Of a DNA stretch of 39,303 nt, positions 15,302-22,784 are shown piece by piece. The notes under the pieces were generated by a model. It was not told the DNA's origin. It searched no databases and saw only the letters and a program-made list of their open reading frames with translations. How positions within the stretch are numbered: the first letter of the stretch is position 1; the number at the start of each line of letters is the position of its first letter. The translations under genes and the position numbers were made by a program. Source of the DNA: an uncultured Chlorobiales bacterium (GTDB lineage Bacteria > Bacteroidota > Chlorobiia > Chlorobiales > Thermochlorobacteraceae); assembly GCA_938003965.1 (NCBI GenBank), contig CALKXI010000017.1, positions 1 through 39,303 on the forward strand, read 5' to 3'.

Positions 15302-18300
15302 TCACGGCACCTGACGTTCCAAGCGTCGTGATTCAATCCATTCATAAACCGTTGGCAATACAAAGAGCGTGAGCAACGTCGATGTTATCAAACCGCCAAT
15401 CACCACCGTTGCCAGCGGACGCTGAACCTCTGCGCCATCGCTCGTTGAAAGTGCCATCGGCAAAAATCCCAAACTTGCTACGAGTGCCGTCATCAGCACC
15501 GGTCTTAGTCGCACCTTGCATGCATTCACAATCACCTGACGCCGTTCTCCGTGTGTGTTACGCAGTTGCTCGTTGATATAACTAACCAGCACTACGCCGT
15601 TCAAAACCGCCACACCGAAGAGCGCGATAAATCCAATCGCTGCCGTAACCGAAAGCGGCATGCCGCGCAAGAGCAACGCAATAATGCCGCCTACTAAGGC
15701 AAACGGTAAATTCACCAACACCAACAGCGCGTAACGCACTTCGCCAAACGCCGTGTAAAGCAACACAAAAATGATGAATATCGACAGCGGCACCACCAGC
15801 AACAAGCGTTGGGTTGCGCGCGCCTGATTTTCAAACTGACCACCATAAACGATGAAATATCCCGTCTCTAACTTCAATTCCTTGTTGATGCGCGCTTGCA
15901 ATTCGCTCACATAGCTGGATAAATCACGCCCCTCGATGTTGCACTCGACCACCAATCGGCGTTGCGTATGCTCGTGGCTGACTTGCGCAGGTCCTTCTTC
16001 CAGCGTGAGCGTTGCTAATTGGCGCAAGGGCAAAAACGATGTCGTGTTTGGAATGGGTATCATCGTGTTGCCAATGTCGTCAAGGTCTCGCCGTGCCGAA
16101 GGTTTGTAGCGAACCACAACGGCGACACGACGCTGTCCTTCAAGCACCTCTGTTGCAACTTTGCCGCCTAATGATGTCTCAACCGCTAACTGCACGTCCT
16201 CAATCGGAATGTTGTATCGCGCAATTTCTTCTCGGTCAATCGTGATGTTCAAATACGGCTGTCCCGACACTTGCTCGACGAGCACCGACGCCGTGCCGTT
16301 AATCTCGTTTGCAATTTTTTCCACGACATCGGCATACTGCTTGAGCTTCGTGTAATCATCGCCAAAAATTTTAACTGCTACATCGCCCTTTGAGCCTGAA
16401 ACCAATTCATTGACGCGCATCGCTATCGGCTGTGTGAAATTGACATACATACCGCTCGTGTGTGGCGCAATGGCTTGTCGCATCTCGTCAATTAACTTCG
16501 GCTTTGAAATCCCTTCGCGCCACTTGCTTTTGTGGTTGAGTATGACGAACACATCAGTTTCATGAACGCCCATGTAATCGTTAGCAATGTCAGGTCGACC
16601 TGTTTTGCAGACAACTGTTTTCACTTCAGGAAATCGCTTCAACACCGATGCTACTTTTTCGGCTTGCGTTACACTTTCGGAGAGCGTAATTGACGGCAGT
16701 CGTTTGAGTTCAATCAAAATGTTGCCTTCATCTAATTCAGGCACAAACTCGCCGCCCATAAACGGCAACGCGCTCAGCGTCAGAACCAAAATCGTTAATG
16801 CAATAAAAAGTGTGCGCTTGCGATGATTCATCGCCGCTGAAAGCCACTTTGTATAGCGTGGGTAAAGTTTCTTCAACAGCGGATTTTCTTTCTCTTCCAC
16901 TTTCCCACGAAGCGCGAGCGACGATGCCAACGGCACAAAGGTCAGCGCAAGCAAGAGCGACCCCAGCACCGCAAAGCCGACAGCAAACGCCATCGGCATG
17001 AAGAGTTTGCCCTCCATGCCTTGAAGCGAGAGAATCGGCACATAGACCATGATGATAATCAGCACGCCGAAAAAAATCGGACGCGCCACCTCTTTGGCAC
17101 TTGCCAGAATTGCCTCCAACCGATTTTCATCAGGCTTGTGATGAATACGCCGCACAATGTTTTCCATCATCACCACCGAGCCATCGACAACCATGCCGAA
17201 GTCAATCGCACCAAGCGACATCAAGTTTGCCGAAAGCCCAAGCCCGTTCATGCCGATAAAGGTGCAAAGCATCGAGAGCGGAATCACGGCGGCGACAATC
17301 AGTGCCGCACGCAAGTTGCCAAGCAAGGTTACGAGCACCAGCACCACCAACAAGCCGCCTTCGGTCAGGTTTGTTACCACCGTGCGAATCGTGCGTTGAA
17401 CCAGTTCGGTTTGGTCGTAAAACGATTCTAACCGAATGCCTTGCGGTGCTAAGGCGAGATTGAGCGCGTCAATTTTTTCTTGAATCCGCTCAATAACGGC
17501 ACGCGAATTTTCGCCGCGCATCATCATCACAATGCCTGTAACGACTTCGCCTTCACGGTCGCGCGTTACGGCGCCTTGCCGAATCTCCTCGCCAATTCTC
17601 ACTTCGGCAACATCGCGCACATAAACCGGCACATTGTCCGTTGCGCGAATTAGCGTCAGTTCTAAATCGCGAAGCGTTTTGGCTTGTCCCAAACTGCGAA
17701 TGATATACTGCTCTTGATTTTTCTCAATGTAACTCCCCGACGCAATCGAGTTGCCCCGCTCTAAGGCTTGAAACACTTCGCCAATCGAGACTCGGAACGC
17801 TTGTAACTTCAATGGGTCGACGACAATGTGATACTGCTTCACAAAGCCACCGAACGAATTGACTTCTGTAACGCCTGCTACTGTTTTGAGTTGTGGCTTG
17901 ATGATGAAATCTTGAATCGTGCGCAATTCCATCGGGCTGTGCCGCTCGCCTTTGACTTGATATTGATAAATCTCGCCAAGTGCCGACGACATCGGTCCCA
18001 ACATCGGGTCAGACGCCACAGGCGGCAGAAGACCACGCGCCGCCGTGATGCGCTCCAAAACCAACTGACGCGCAAAAAACTTGTCCACATCATCTTCAAA
18101 CACAACCGTTACCACCGACAAGCCATACTTTGAAATTGAGCGCAGTTCCAGCGTTTTAGGCAAGCCGTTCAAGGCGGTTTCAATCGGATAGGTTACAAGT
18201 TTTTCCACCTCGACGGGCGAAAGTCCGCGTGCCTGCGTGAGAATCTGCACTTGGTTGTTGGTTACATCGGGCAATGAGTCAATCGGAATATGTTGTAGCG

Positions 18301-18388
18301 AGTAGAAGCCAATCGATGCAAGCATGACAATCAGCCCTGCGGTTGCAAGGCGTTCTTTGAGCGAAAATTCAATCAATCTATTGAGCAT
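15302..18388 (-). CDS. czcA: CzcA/CusA-type heavy-metal efflux RND pump
   Basis: 1028 residues, usual for HME-RND pumps. The N-terminus has the typical first membrane helix and IPIDSLPDVTNNQVQI. The TM4 proton-relay motif AIDFGMVVDGSVVMMEN (around residue 400) has the DFGxxxD and EN pattern of CzcA/CnrA/NccA-type pumps (Zn, Co, Cd, Ni) rather than the CusA form. Two periplasmic loops and the C-terminal repeat of six helices (LVVPLSIFIIFVLLY, NLPFALVGGIIALLL) are complete. The pump sits in the inner membrane and exports divalent metal ions from the periplasm or cytoplasm through CzcB and CzcC. It starts 12 nt after the czcB stop. Exact metal specificity cannot be read from the sequence. Confidence 0.94.
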   Translation of the reverse strand: MLNRLIEFSLKERLATAGLIVMLASIGFYSLQHIPIDSLPDVTNNQVQILTQARGLSPVEVEKLVTYPIETALNGLPKTLELRSISKYGLSVVTVVFEDDVDKFFARQLVLERITAARGLLPPVASDPMLGPMSSALGEIYQYQVKGERHSPMELRTIQDFIIKPQLKTVAGVTEVNSFGGFVKQYHIVVDPLKLQAFRVSIGEVFQALERGNSIASGSYIEKNQEQYIIRSLGQAKTLRDLELTLIRATDNVPVYVRDVAEVRIGEEIRQGAVTRDREGEVVTGIVMMMRGENSRAVIERIQEKIDALNLALAPQGIRLESFYDQTELVQRTIRTVVTNLTEGGLLVVLVLVTLLGNLRAALIVAAVIPLSMLCTFIGMNGLGLSANLMSLGAIDFGMVVDGSVVMMENIVRRIHHKPDENRLEAILASAKEVARPIFFGVLIIIMVYVPILSLQGMEGKLFMPMAFAVGFAVLGSLLLALTFVPLASSLALRGKVEEKENPLLKKLYPRYTKWLSAAMNHRKRTLFIALTILVLTLSALPFMGGEFVPELDEGNILIELKRLPSITLSESVTQAEKVASVLKRFPEVKTVVCKTGRPDIANDYMGVHETDVFVILNHKSKWREGISKPKLIDEMRQAIAPHTSGMYVNFTQPIAMRVNELVSGSKGDVAVKIFGDDYTKLKQYADVVEKIANEINGTASVLVEQVSGQPYLNITIDREEIARYNIPIEDVQLAVETSLGGKVATEVLEGQRRVAVVVRYKPSARRDLDDIGNTMIPIPNTTSFLPLRQLATLTLEEGPAQVSHEHTQRRLVVECNIEGRDLSSYVSELQARINKELKLETGYFIVYGGQFENQARATQRLLLVVPLSIFIIFVLLYTAFGEVRYALLVLVNLPFALVGGIIALLLRGMPLSVTAAIGFIALFGVAVLNGVVLVSYINEQLRNTHGERRQVIVNACKVRLRPVLMTALVASLGFLPMALSTSDGAEVQRPLATVVIGGLITSTLLTLFVLPTVYEWIESRRLERQVP

Positions 18389-18400
18389 AGTTGTTGGCGT

Positions 18401-19558
18401 TTAGTCTTCAACGAGTTCGCGCGCTTTCCACTGCGATTTGAGAAAAAAGATGTTTTGCGTTGCAACGCGCTCGCCTTCACGCACACCGTCGCGAATCAGG
18501 CTAAACGCGCTGGTTTCTTCTGCAACTTTCACTTCTCGGGCTTCAAAGAGCGTGTCGCTTTTTTGAACGAAGAGAATTTTGCGTTCTCCATCAATGCCGA
18601 TAGCACTTGTTGGCACAATCAATTCGGGCGATTCGGATTCAATCGCAATAGTCATTTCCGCATGCATTGAAGGCTTCAAGATGTGTTTTGGATTAGCAAG
18701 GATAACGCGCACAGGCAAGGCATGCGTCGTTTCATTGACCATCGCCCCAATGCTGTGAATTTTTCCGACAAAGGTTTCTGAATGAAATGCGCCGAACTTC
18801 ACTTCAACGGATTGACCGACGCGCACTTTGCCAAACTCAGGCTCGAAGACATTTCCAATCAGCATCACTTCGTCGAGGCTCACCAATTGAAACAGCGGCT
18901 TATTTGGCTCAACATATTCGCCCAGCGTTACAAACCGCTTCGCCACAATGCCTGAAAGATTTGCGCGAATCAAGACGCACGCTACGGCACTATCAGGCGT
19001 GGCTTTGATTTTCTCGAGGTCGGTTTGAGTGAAGCCTGCACCCAGACATTTCGACTCTGCTGCAAAGCGTCGCGCCTCAGCCACACGCAACGCGGCTTGC
19101 GACTCGAGCAAGACTTTTTCAGAGAGGATATTTTCCGATGCAATTTTTTGCTTGCGTTTGTAATCGGCTTCGGCAAGGAGAAATGCCGCCATGCTTTCGC
19201 GCAGTTCTGCCACGAGGTTTGCAATCGTTGCGCTTTCTAAAACTGCAACGGGCGCGCCTTCGCGCACAAGGTCATTTTCATTGACCAAAAGTTTCTGAAC
19301 GCGCCCTGAAATGTTTGTGCCAACAAAGGATTCTTTGTTTGGGTGCGCGAACACGTCCGCAGGAATTTTGACTTCGTAGCGAAATGGTTTTCGCACGACT
19401 TCATACAGTCCGAGTTCTAACTTCGCCAATCGTTCAGGCTCAAGGCTGACGATGTTTGACGGAGTATCTTCTTTTGGCTCATCAATGAACTTTGGCGGCT
19501 CTTGTTTTTGACAAGCCGACACCACAAGTGCAATAAGCAAACAAAACTTGAATTTCAT
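18401..19558 (-). CDS. czcB: CzcB-type periplasmic adaptor (membrane fusion lipoprotein)
   Basis: 385 residues. The signal MKFKFCLLIALVVSAC has a lipobox with Cys16, so it is a lipid-anchored adaptor. A biotinyl/lipoyl-like half-motif (GTNISGRVQKLLVNENDLV) precedes an alpha-hairpin (about 115-180, SMAAFLLAEADYKRKQKIAS), then the second half (IRANLSGIVAKRFVTLGEYV) and a beta-barrel domain (GQSVEVKFGAFHSETFVGKI). It links the RND pump to the outer-membrane channel. Its ATG overlaps the czcC stop by 4 nt, so the two are translationally coupled. The long His-rich N-terminus of some CzcB proteins is absent. Confidence 0.92.
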   Translation of the reverse strand: MKFKFCLLIALVVSACQKQEPPKFIDEPKEDTPSNIVSLEPERLAKLELGLYEVVRKPFRYEVKIPADVFAHPNKESFVGTNISGRVQKLLVNENDLVREGAPVAVLESATIANLVAELRESMAAFLLAEADYKRKQKIASENILSEKVLLESQAALRVAEARRFAAESKCLGAGFTQTDLEKIKATPDSAVACVLIRANLSGIVAKRFVTLGEYVEPNKPLFQLVSLDEVMLIGNVFEPEFGKVRVGQSVEVKFGAFHSETFVGKIHSIGAMVNETTHALPVRVILANPKHILKPSMHAEMTIAIESESPELIVPTSAIGIDGERKILFVQKSDTLFEAREVKVAEETSAFSLIRDGVREGERVATQNIFFLKSQWKARELVED

Positions 19559-20799
19559 TGGTCGTTAAAGTTTAGGATTCCCGTTGTGCGAAGCAGTTCG
19601 GCAAAAGCGCGCTCGGCTTCAAGGCGTTTTTCGAGTGCATTTCGTTCTGCTTCGAAGTAAGTGCGTTTGACTTCGAGATACTCGATGTAGCCGATGTTTC
19701 CGGTTTGAAGTTGTCGTTCAGCGGCGCGAAAAGCGCGTCGAGCGTAGGCAAGTTCTTCTTCGGTGGCGCGCTGGGCTTGAAGTCGCGCCGATTCGTAGCG
19801 CGTAAAAGCGTTGCGCAGTTCAGTTTCAACTTGGTTCATTGCGAAAATCACTTCATACTCTTGCGCTCGAAGCAGTGCAGATTTTTCCTCGATTTCGCCG
19901 CGCTCCCCAAGCCAAAACCAGAGCGGCACTGAAAGGGCAATCTCTCCGCCATAAAAATTTTGATTCGGATTAAATGCAGGCGTAAATCGCTGTTGAAAAA
20001 CCGTTAAGCGCAGTGATGGAAACAGCGCGGAATATGCCGCCGCGCGTGCTTGCTCTGCCGCTTGTTGCTTAGCTTCAAGGGCTTTCAGAAGCGGGCGCGA
20101 TTGCTTTGCAAGTTGCTCTAATGTTTGAAAGTCAACTTTCGCAAATTGCTCGCGCAGTGAATCAGCAAGGGTTAGGGTTGTATCTGCCACATTGCCTAAC
20201 AGCAACGCCAAGTTGCGCCGCGACTCTGTCAGTTGTGCTTCTGCTTGCGTTACAACGTTTTCTGCTCGCACCAGTTCGGTTTGCGCCCGAAGCACTTGCA
20301 ATTCCGAGACTTCGCCAACCTCGAACAGCCGCTTGGAAATCTCATAGAAGCGTTGCGAAACGGCGCGATTCTCCTCACTTAATCGCACCAATGCCGCAGC
20401 AAACGCCACTTGCATATACGCCACGCGCACTTGCGCCGACACTTGTCGCTTCAATTCTTCTGTCTCGCTTGCCACAGCGGCGGCAAAACGGGATTGCGCG
20501 CGCACGCGATAGTAGGTCGTCAGTGGAAACTCAAGCCCTTGTGAAATTTGCCATCGCCGAACCACTTGATTATCCGTCGGCGAGTTGAGCATATCTTCGA
20601 TGTAGTATGAAACCACCGTCTTTTCAGGCGAGAGCGTGATGAGCGTTCTTGCCTCTGCACTTGCTTGAAGTTCGGCTTGACGCTTAAGCGTTACATTTTC
20701 TTTAAGCGCGCGCTCAACTGCTTCACGCAGCGAGAGCGGTTGCGACATCGCTACAGCCGACCATAACAGCAGTAGAACACAAAGTCGTATTTTGAGCAT
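19555..20799 (-). CDS. czcC: CzcC/TolC-type outer-membrane efflux channel
   Basis: 414 residues with a signal peptide (MLKIRLCVLLLLWSAVAMSQ). It has the two repeated OEP halves of the TolC fold: LREAVERALKENVTLKRQAEL with long helices in the first, and ALFPSLRLTVFQQRFTPAFN plus FWLGERGEIEEKSALLRAQEY in the second. It forms the trimeric channel of the efflux complex. It is the first of the three efflux genes and lies 52 nt downstream of the small Cys/His-rich gene. Confidence 0.9.
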   Translation of the reverse strand: MLKIRLCVLLLLWSAVAMSQPLSLREAVERALKENVTLKRQAELQASAEARTLITLSPEKTVVSYYIEDMLNSPTDNQVVRRWQISQGLEFPLTTYYRVRAQSRFAAAVASETEELKRQVSAQVRVAYMQVAFAAALVRLSEENRAVSQRFYEISKRLFEVGEVSELQVLRAQTELVRAENVVTQAEAQLTESRRNLALLLGNVADTTLTLADSLREQFAKVDFQTLEQLAKQSRPLLKALEAKQQAAEQARAAAYSALFPSLRLTVFQQRFTPAFNPNQNFYGGEIALSVPLWFWLGERGEIEEKSALLRAQEYEVIFAMNQVETELRNAFTRYESARLQAQRATEEELAYARRAFRAAERQLQTGNIGYIEYLEVKRTYFEAERNALEKRLEAERAFAELLRTTGILNFNDQ

Positions 20800-20851
20800 T
20801 GTTCAACATTGGTTTAAGTGAAACTTCAAAAACCGTGTGTTGATGCAATGC

Positions 20852-21211
20852 TTAAATGCGAAGCGGAAGCGGGAAAGTCTGACTTGAAAACGAAGGTTTA
20901 GAACTTATTTCGGACAGGCTCGTTGTAGGGAACGGTGCTTGTTCGCGCAAGGTGATTTGATAGGCAACTACGAGCATGTCGCATAGTTCGTTGGAGACAA
21001 GCAAAATGCCTTTTTGGAGATGTTGGGTTTCAAATTGGGGTTGGTATTGCGCGCCGCACACGGGGCAGTTCGTCGCAAAACATTCGTGCGTGTGTGCGTA
21101 GTTAAGTTTGGAATGGTCAATCCACTTATCGTCCAAAATGCAACACACCGTCGAGGCGGCAAAGAGTGTTGCCGTCAGGAACAGAACGATGTGCTGTTGA
21201 AGTCTTTTCAT
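20852..21211 (-). CDS. Small secreted Cys/His-rich protein heading the metal efflux operon
   Basis: 119 residues from the ATG at 21211; a TTG three codons upstream is in frame. The N-terminal signal (MKRLQQHIVLFLTATLFAAS) is followed by a short Cys/His-rich stretch, DHSKLNYAHTHECFATNCPVCGAQYQP, given here in pieces: two His in HTHEC, then C-x5-C-x2-C. The rest is strand or helix of no recognised family. The cluster of His and Cys would suit binding of a soft or borderline metal ion in the periplasm, and its position at the head of the czc genes supports a metal-related role. It could be a metal sensor or chaperone; neither is shown. A search against DUF2946-type small proteins would be informative. 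Confidence 0.65.
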   Translation of the reverse strand: MKRLQQHIVLFLTATLFAASTVCCILDDKWIDHSKLNYAHTHECFATNCPVCGAQYQPQFETQHLQKGILLVSNELCDMLVVAYQITLREQAPFPTTSLSEISSKPSFSSQTFPLPLRI

Positions 21212-21310
21212 TTGAACCAATAAGTTTTAACTTTTTCAAGTTACGCATAACGCCTTCGCCTCGCAAGCCTTTGGCACAATTACGATTTAGACACAGTCAA
21301 CTTCTATTCA

Positions 21311-22621
21311 ATGTCGGAATCACTTGCAAACGCTCGCACTGAGCAATTAGACTTCACGCAGGAGTTTTTAGACGCCTACAACTTGATGGAACATTCTTCG
21401 GATTGCTTGTTCATCACGGGCAGTGCGGGCACGGGCAAGTCAACGCTGCTTAACTACTTTCGTGAGCAAACGAAAAAGAATGTTGTGGTGCTTGCGCCAA
21501 CAGGCATTGCCGCGCTTAATGTTGGCGGGCAGACCATTCACTCATTCTTCAAGTTTCCGCTTGGCGTCGTTACTTCAAAAAATATCCCAAAACCGCGTCA
21601 GCGCGAGTTGTATCAAGCCATTGATACGATTGTCATTGATGAAATCTCGATGGTTCGCGCCGACATTATCGACGGCATTGATTACTTCATGCGCCAAAAC
21701 GGACGCGACAAGAAGAAGCCTTTCGGTGGCGTGCAGATGATTTTCATGGGCGACCTTTTCCAACTTCCGCCTGTGGTTTCGAGCGACGACGAGCAATGCC
21801 TTCTTCAGTCGTTTTATCAAACGCCATATTTTTTCAGTGCCGCCGTTTTTGAAAAAGTTTTTTTGCGCATCATTCGCCTCACCAAAATTTTTCGCCAAAG
21901 CAATACCGACTTCATCGAACTTTTGCAGGCAATTCGCACCAATCACGTGACACCGTTTCACTTGGAGCAACTGAACGCGCGCGTTCAACCTCATTTCAAG
22001 CCAACCGAACACGATTTTTACATCACGCTCACTACTCGCAACGACACAGCAAACGCCACCAACGCCGAGCGTTTAGCCTCGCTCAATGCCTCGCCGAAAA
22101 GTTTCATCGGCTCAATCGAAGGAAACTTCGACCGAAAACTTTTACCTGCTGACGAACACTTAACGCTCAAAGTCGGCGCACAAGTGATGTTTGTCAAAAA
22201 CGACCCTTACAAGCGTTGGGTGAATGGCACGATTGGCAAAGTGCGTGAGATTCTTCCGAATGCCGTTAAGGTTGAGGTCGAGGAAGATGGCTTGCGAAAA
22301 ATCAGGACCGCTGAGCGCGTCGATTGGGAAATTTTGAAATACGATTATGACCCGCAGTCCAAACAAATTTTTTCTGAGCCTGCGGGCGTCTTTACGCAGT
22401 TTCCGCTTCGCTTGGCGTGGGCGGTTACCATTCACAAAAGTCAAGGCAAGACTTTCGACAAAGTGATGATTGATTTAGGTCAGGGCGCATTTGCACACGG
22501 GCAACTTTATGTAGCACTGTCGCGCTGTCGCTCGCTGGAAGGTATTGTGCTTAAATCGCCCGTCCGACCGCGCGATGTGATTGTCGACAAGCGCATTGTC
22601 GAGTTTATGGAACGCTTATAG
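21311..22621 (+). CDS. PIF1-like superfamily 1B DNA helicase
   Basis: 436 residues. Walker A GSAGTGKS is at 37-44, motif Ia LAPTGIAALNVGGQTIHSF follows, Walker B DEISM is at 110-114 and motif III GDLFQLPPV at 147-155. The C-terminal motifs are LRLAWAVTIHKSQGKTFD and GQLYVALSRCRSLEGI. These are diagnostic of PIF1/RecD2-type 5'-3' helicases. It is shorter than eukaryotic PIF1 and lacks accessory N- or C-terminal domains. It is divergent from the metal efflux operon and the following gene is 160 nt away, so it is probably monocistronic. A housekeeping role in replication or G-quadruplex unwinding is plausible. Confidence 0.93.
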   Translation: MSESLANARTEQLDFTQEFLDAYNLMEHSSDCLFITGSAGTGKSTLLNYFREQTKKNVVVLAPTGIAALNVGGQTIHSFFKFPLGVVTSKNIPKPRQRELYQAIDTIVIDEISMVRADIIDGIDYFMRQNGRDKKKPFGGVQMIFMGDLFQLPPVVSSDDEQCLLQSFYQTPYFFSAAVFEKVFLRIIRLTKIFRQSNTDFIELLQAIRTNHVTPFHLEQLNARVQPHFKPTEHDFYITLTTRNDTANATNAERLASLNASPKSFIGSIEGNFDRKLLPADEHLTLKVGAQVMFVKNDPYKRWVNGTIGKVREILPNAVKVEVEEDGLRKIRTAERVDWEILKYDYDPQSKQIFSEPAGVFTQFPLRLAWAVTIHKSQGKTFDKVMIDLGQGAFAHGQLYVALSRCRSLEGIVLKSPVRPRDVIVDKRIVEFMERL

Positions 22622-22784
22622 CCAACGGTTTGTAACCAAAGTTTTCCCTTTTTCTTCTTTTGGAACGCCTCATCTCTGTTCTCGGTTTTGAAGTGCGTTA
22701 ATTCTTCTGCGCGCGCTCTATTGAACCATCTATTGAACCATCTTAATTCTATCGGTGATTCGTAATCAATTTGTTCATGTTGCT
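22622..22784. other. Intergenic region upstream of the TonB-dependent receptor
   Basis: 163 bases, T/C-rich in the first half. It holds the tandem repeat at 22719-22742 and presumably the receptor promoter. No clear terminator for the helicase gene is visible. Confidence 0.5.
22719..22742. repeat. Two exact tandem copies of a 12-bp sequence
   Basis: TATTGAACCATC is repeated directly (22719-22730, 22731-22742), 42 nt before the proposed receptor ATG. It could be a regulator-binding site or a slippage product. Confidence 0.7.

Noticed and set aside
15302-18388. Copper/silver pump CusA
   Set aside because: The TM4 motif has the DFGxxxD form of CzcA/CnrA-type pumps rather than the CusA form; the metal remains uncertain.
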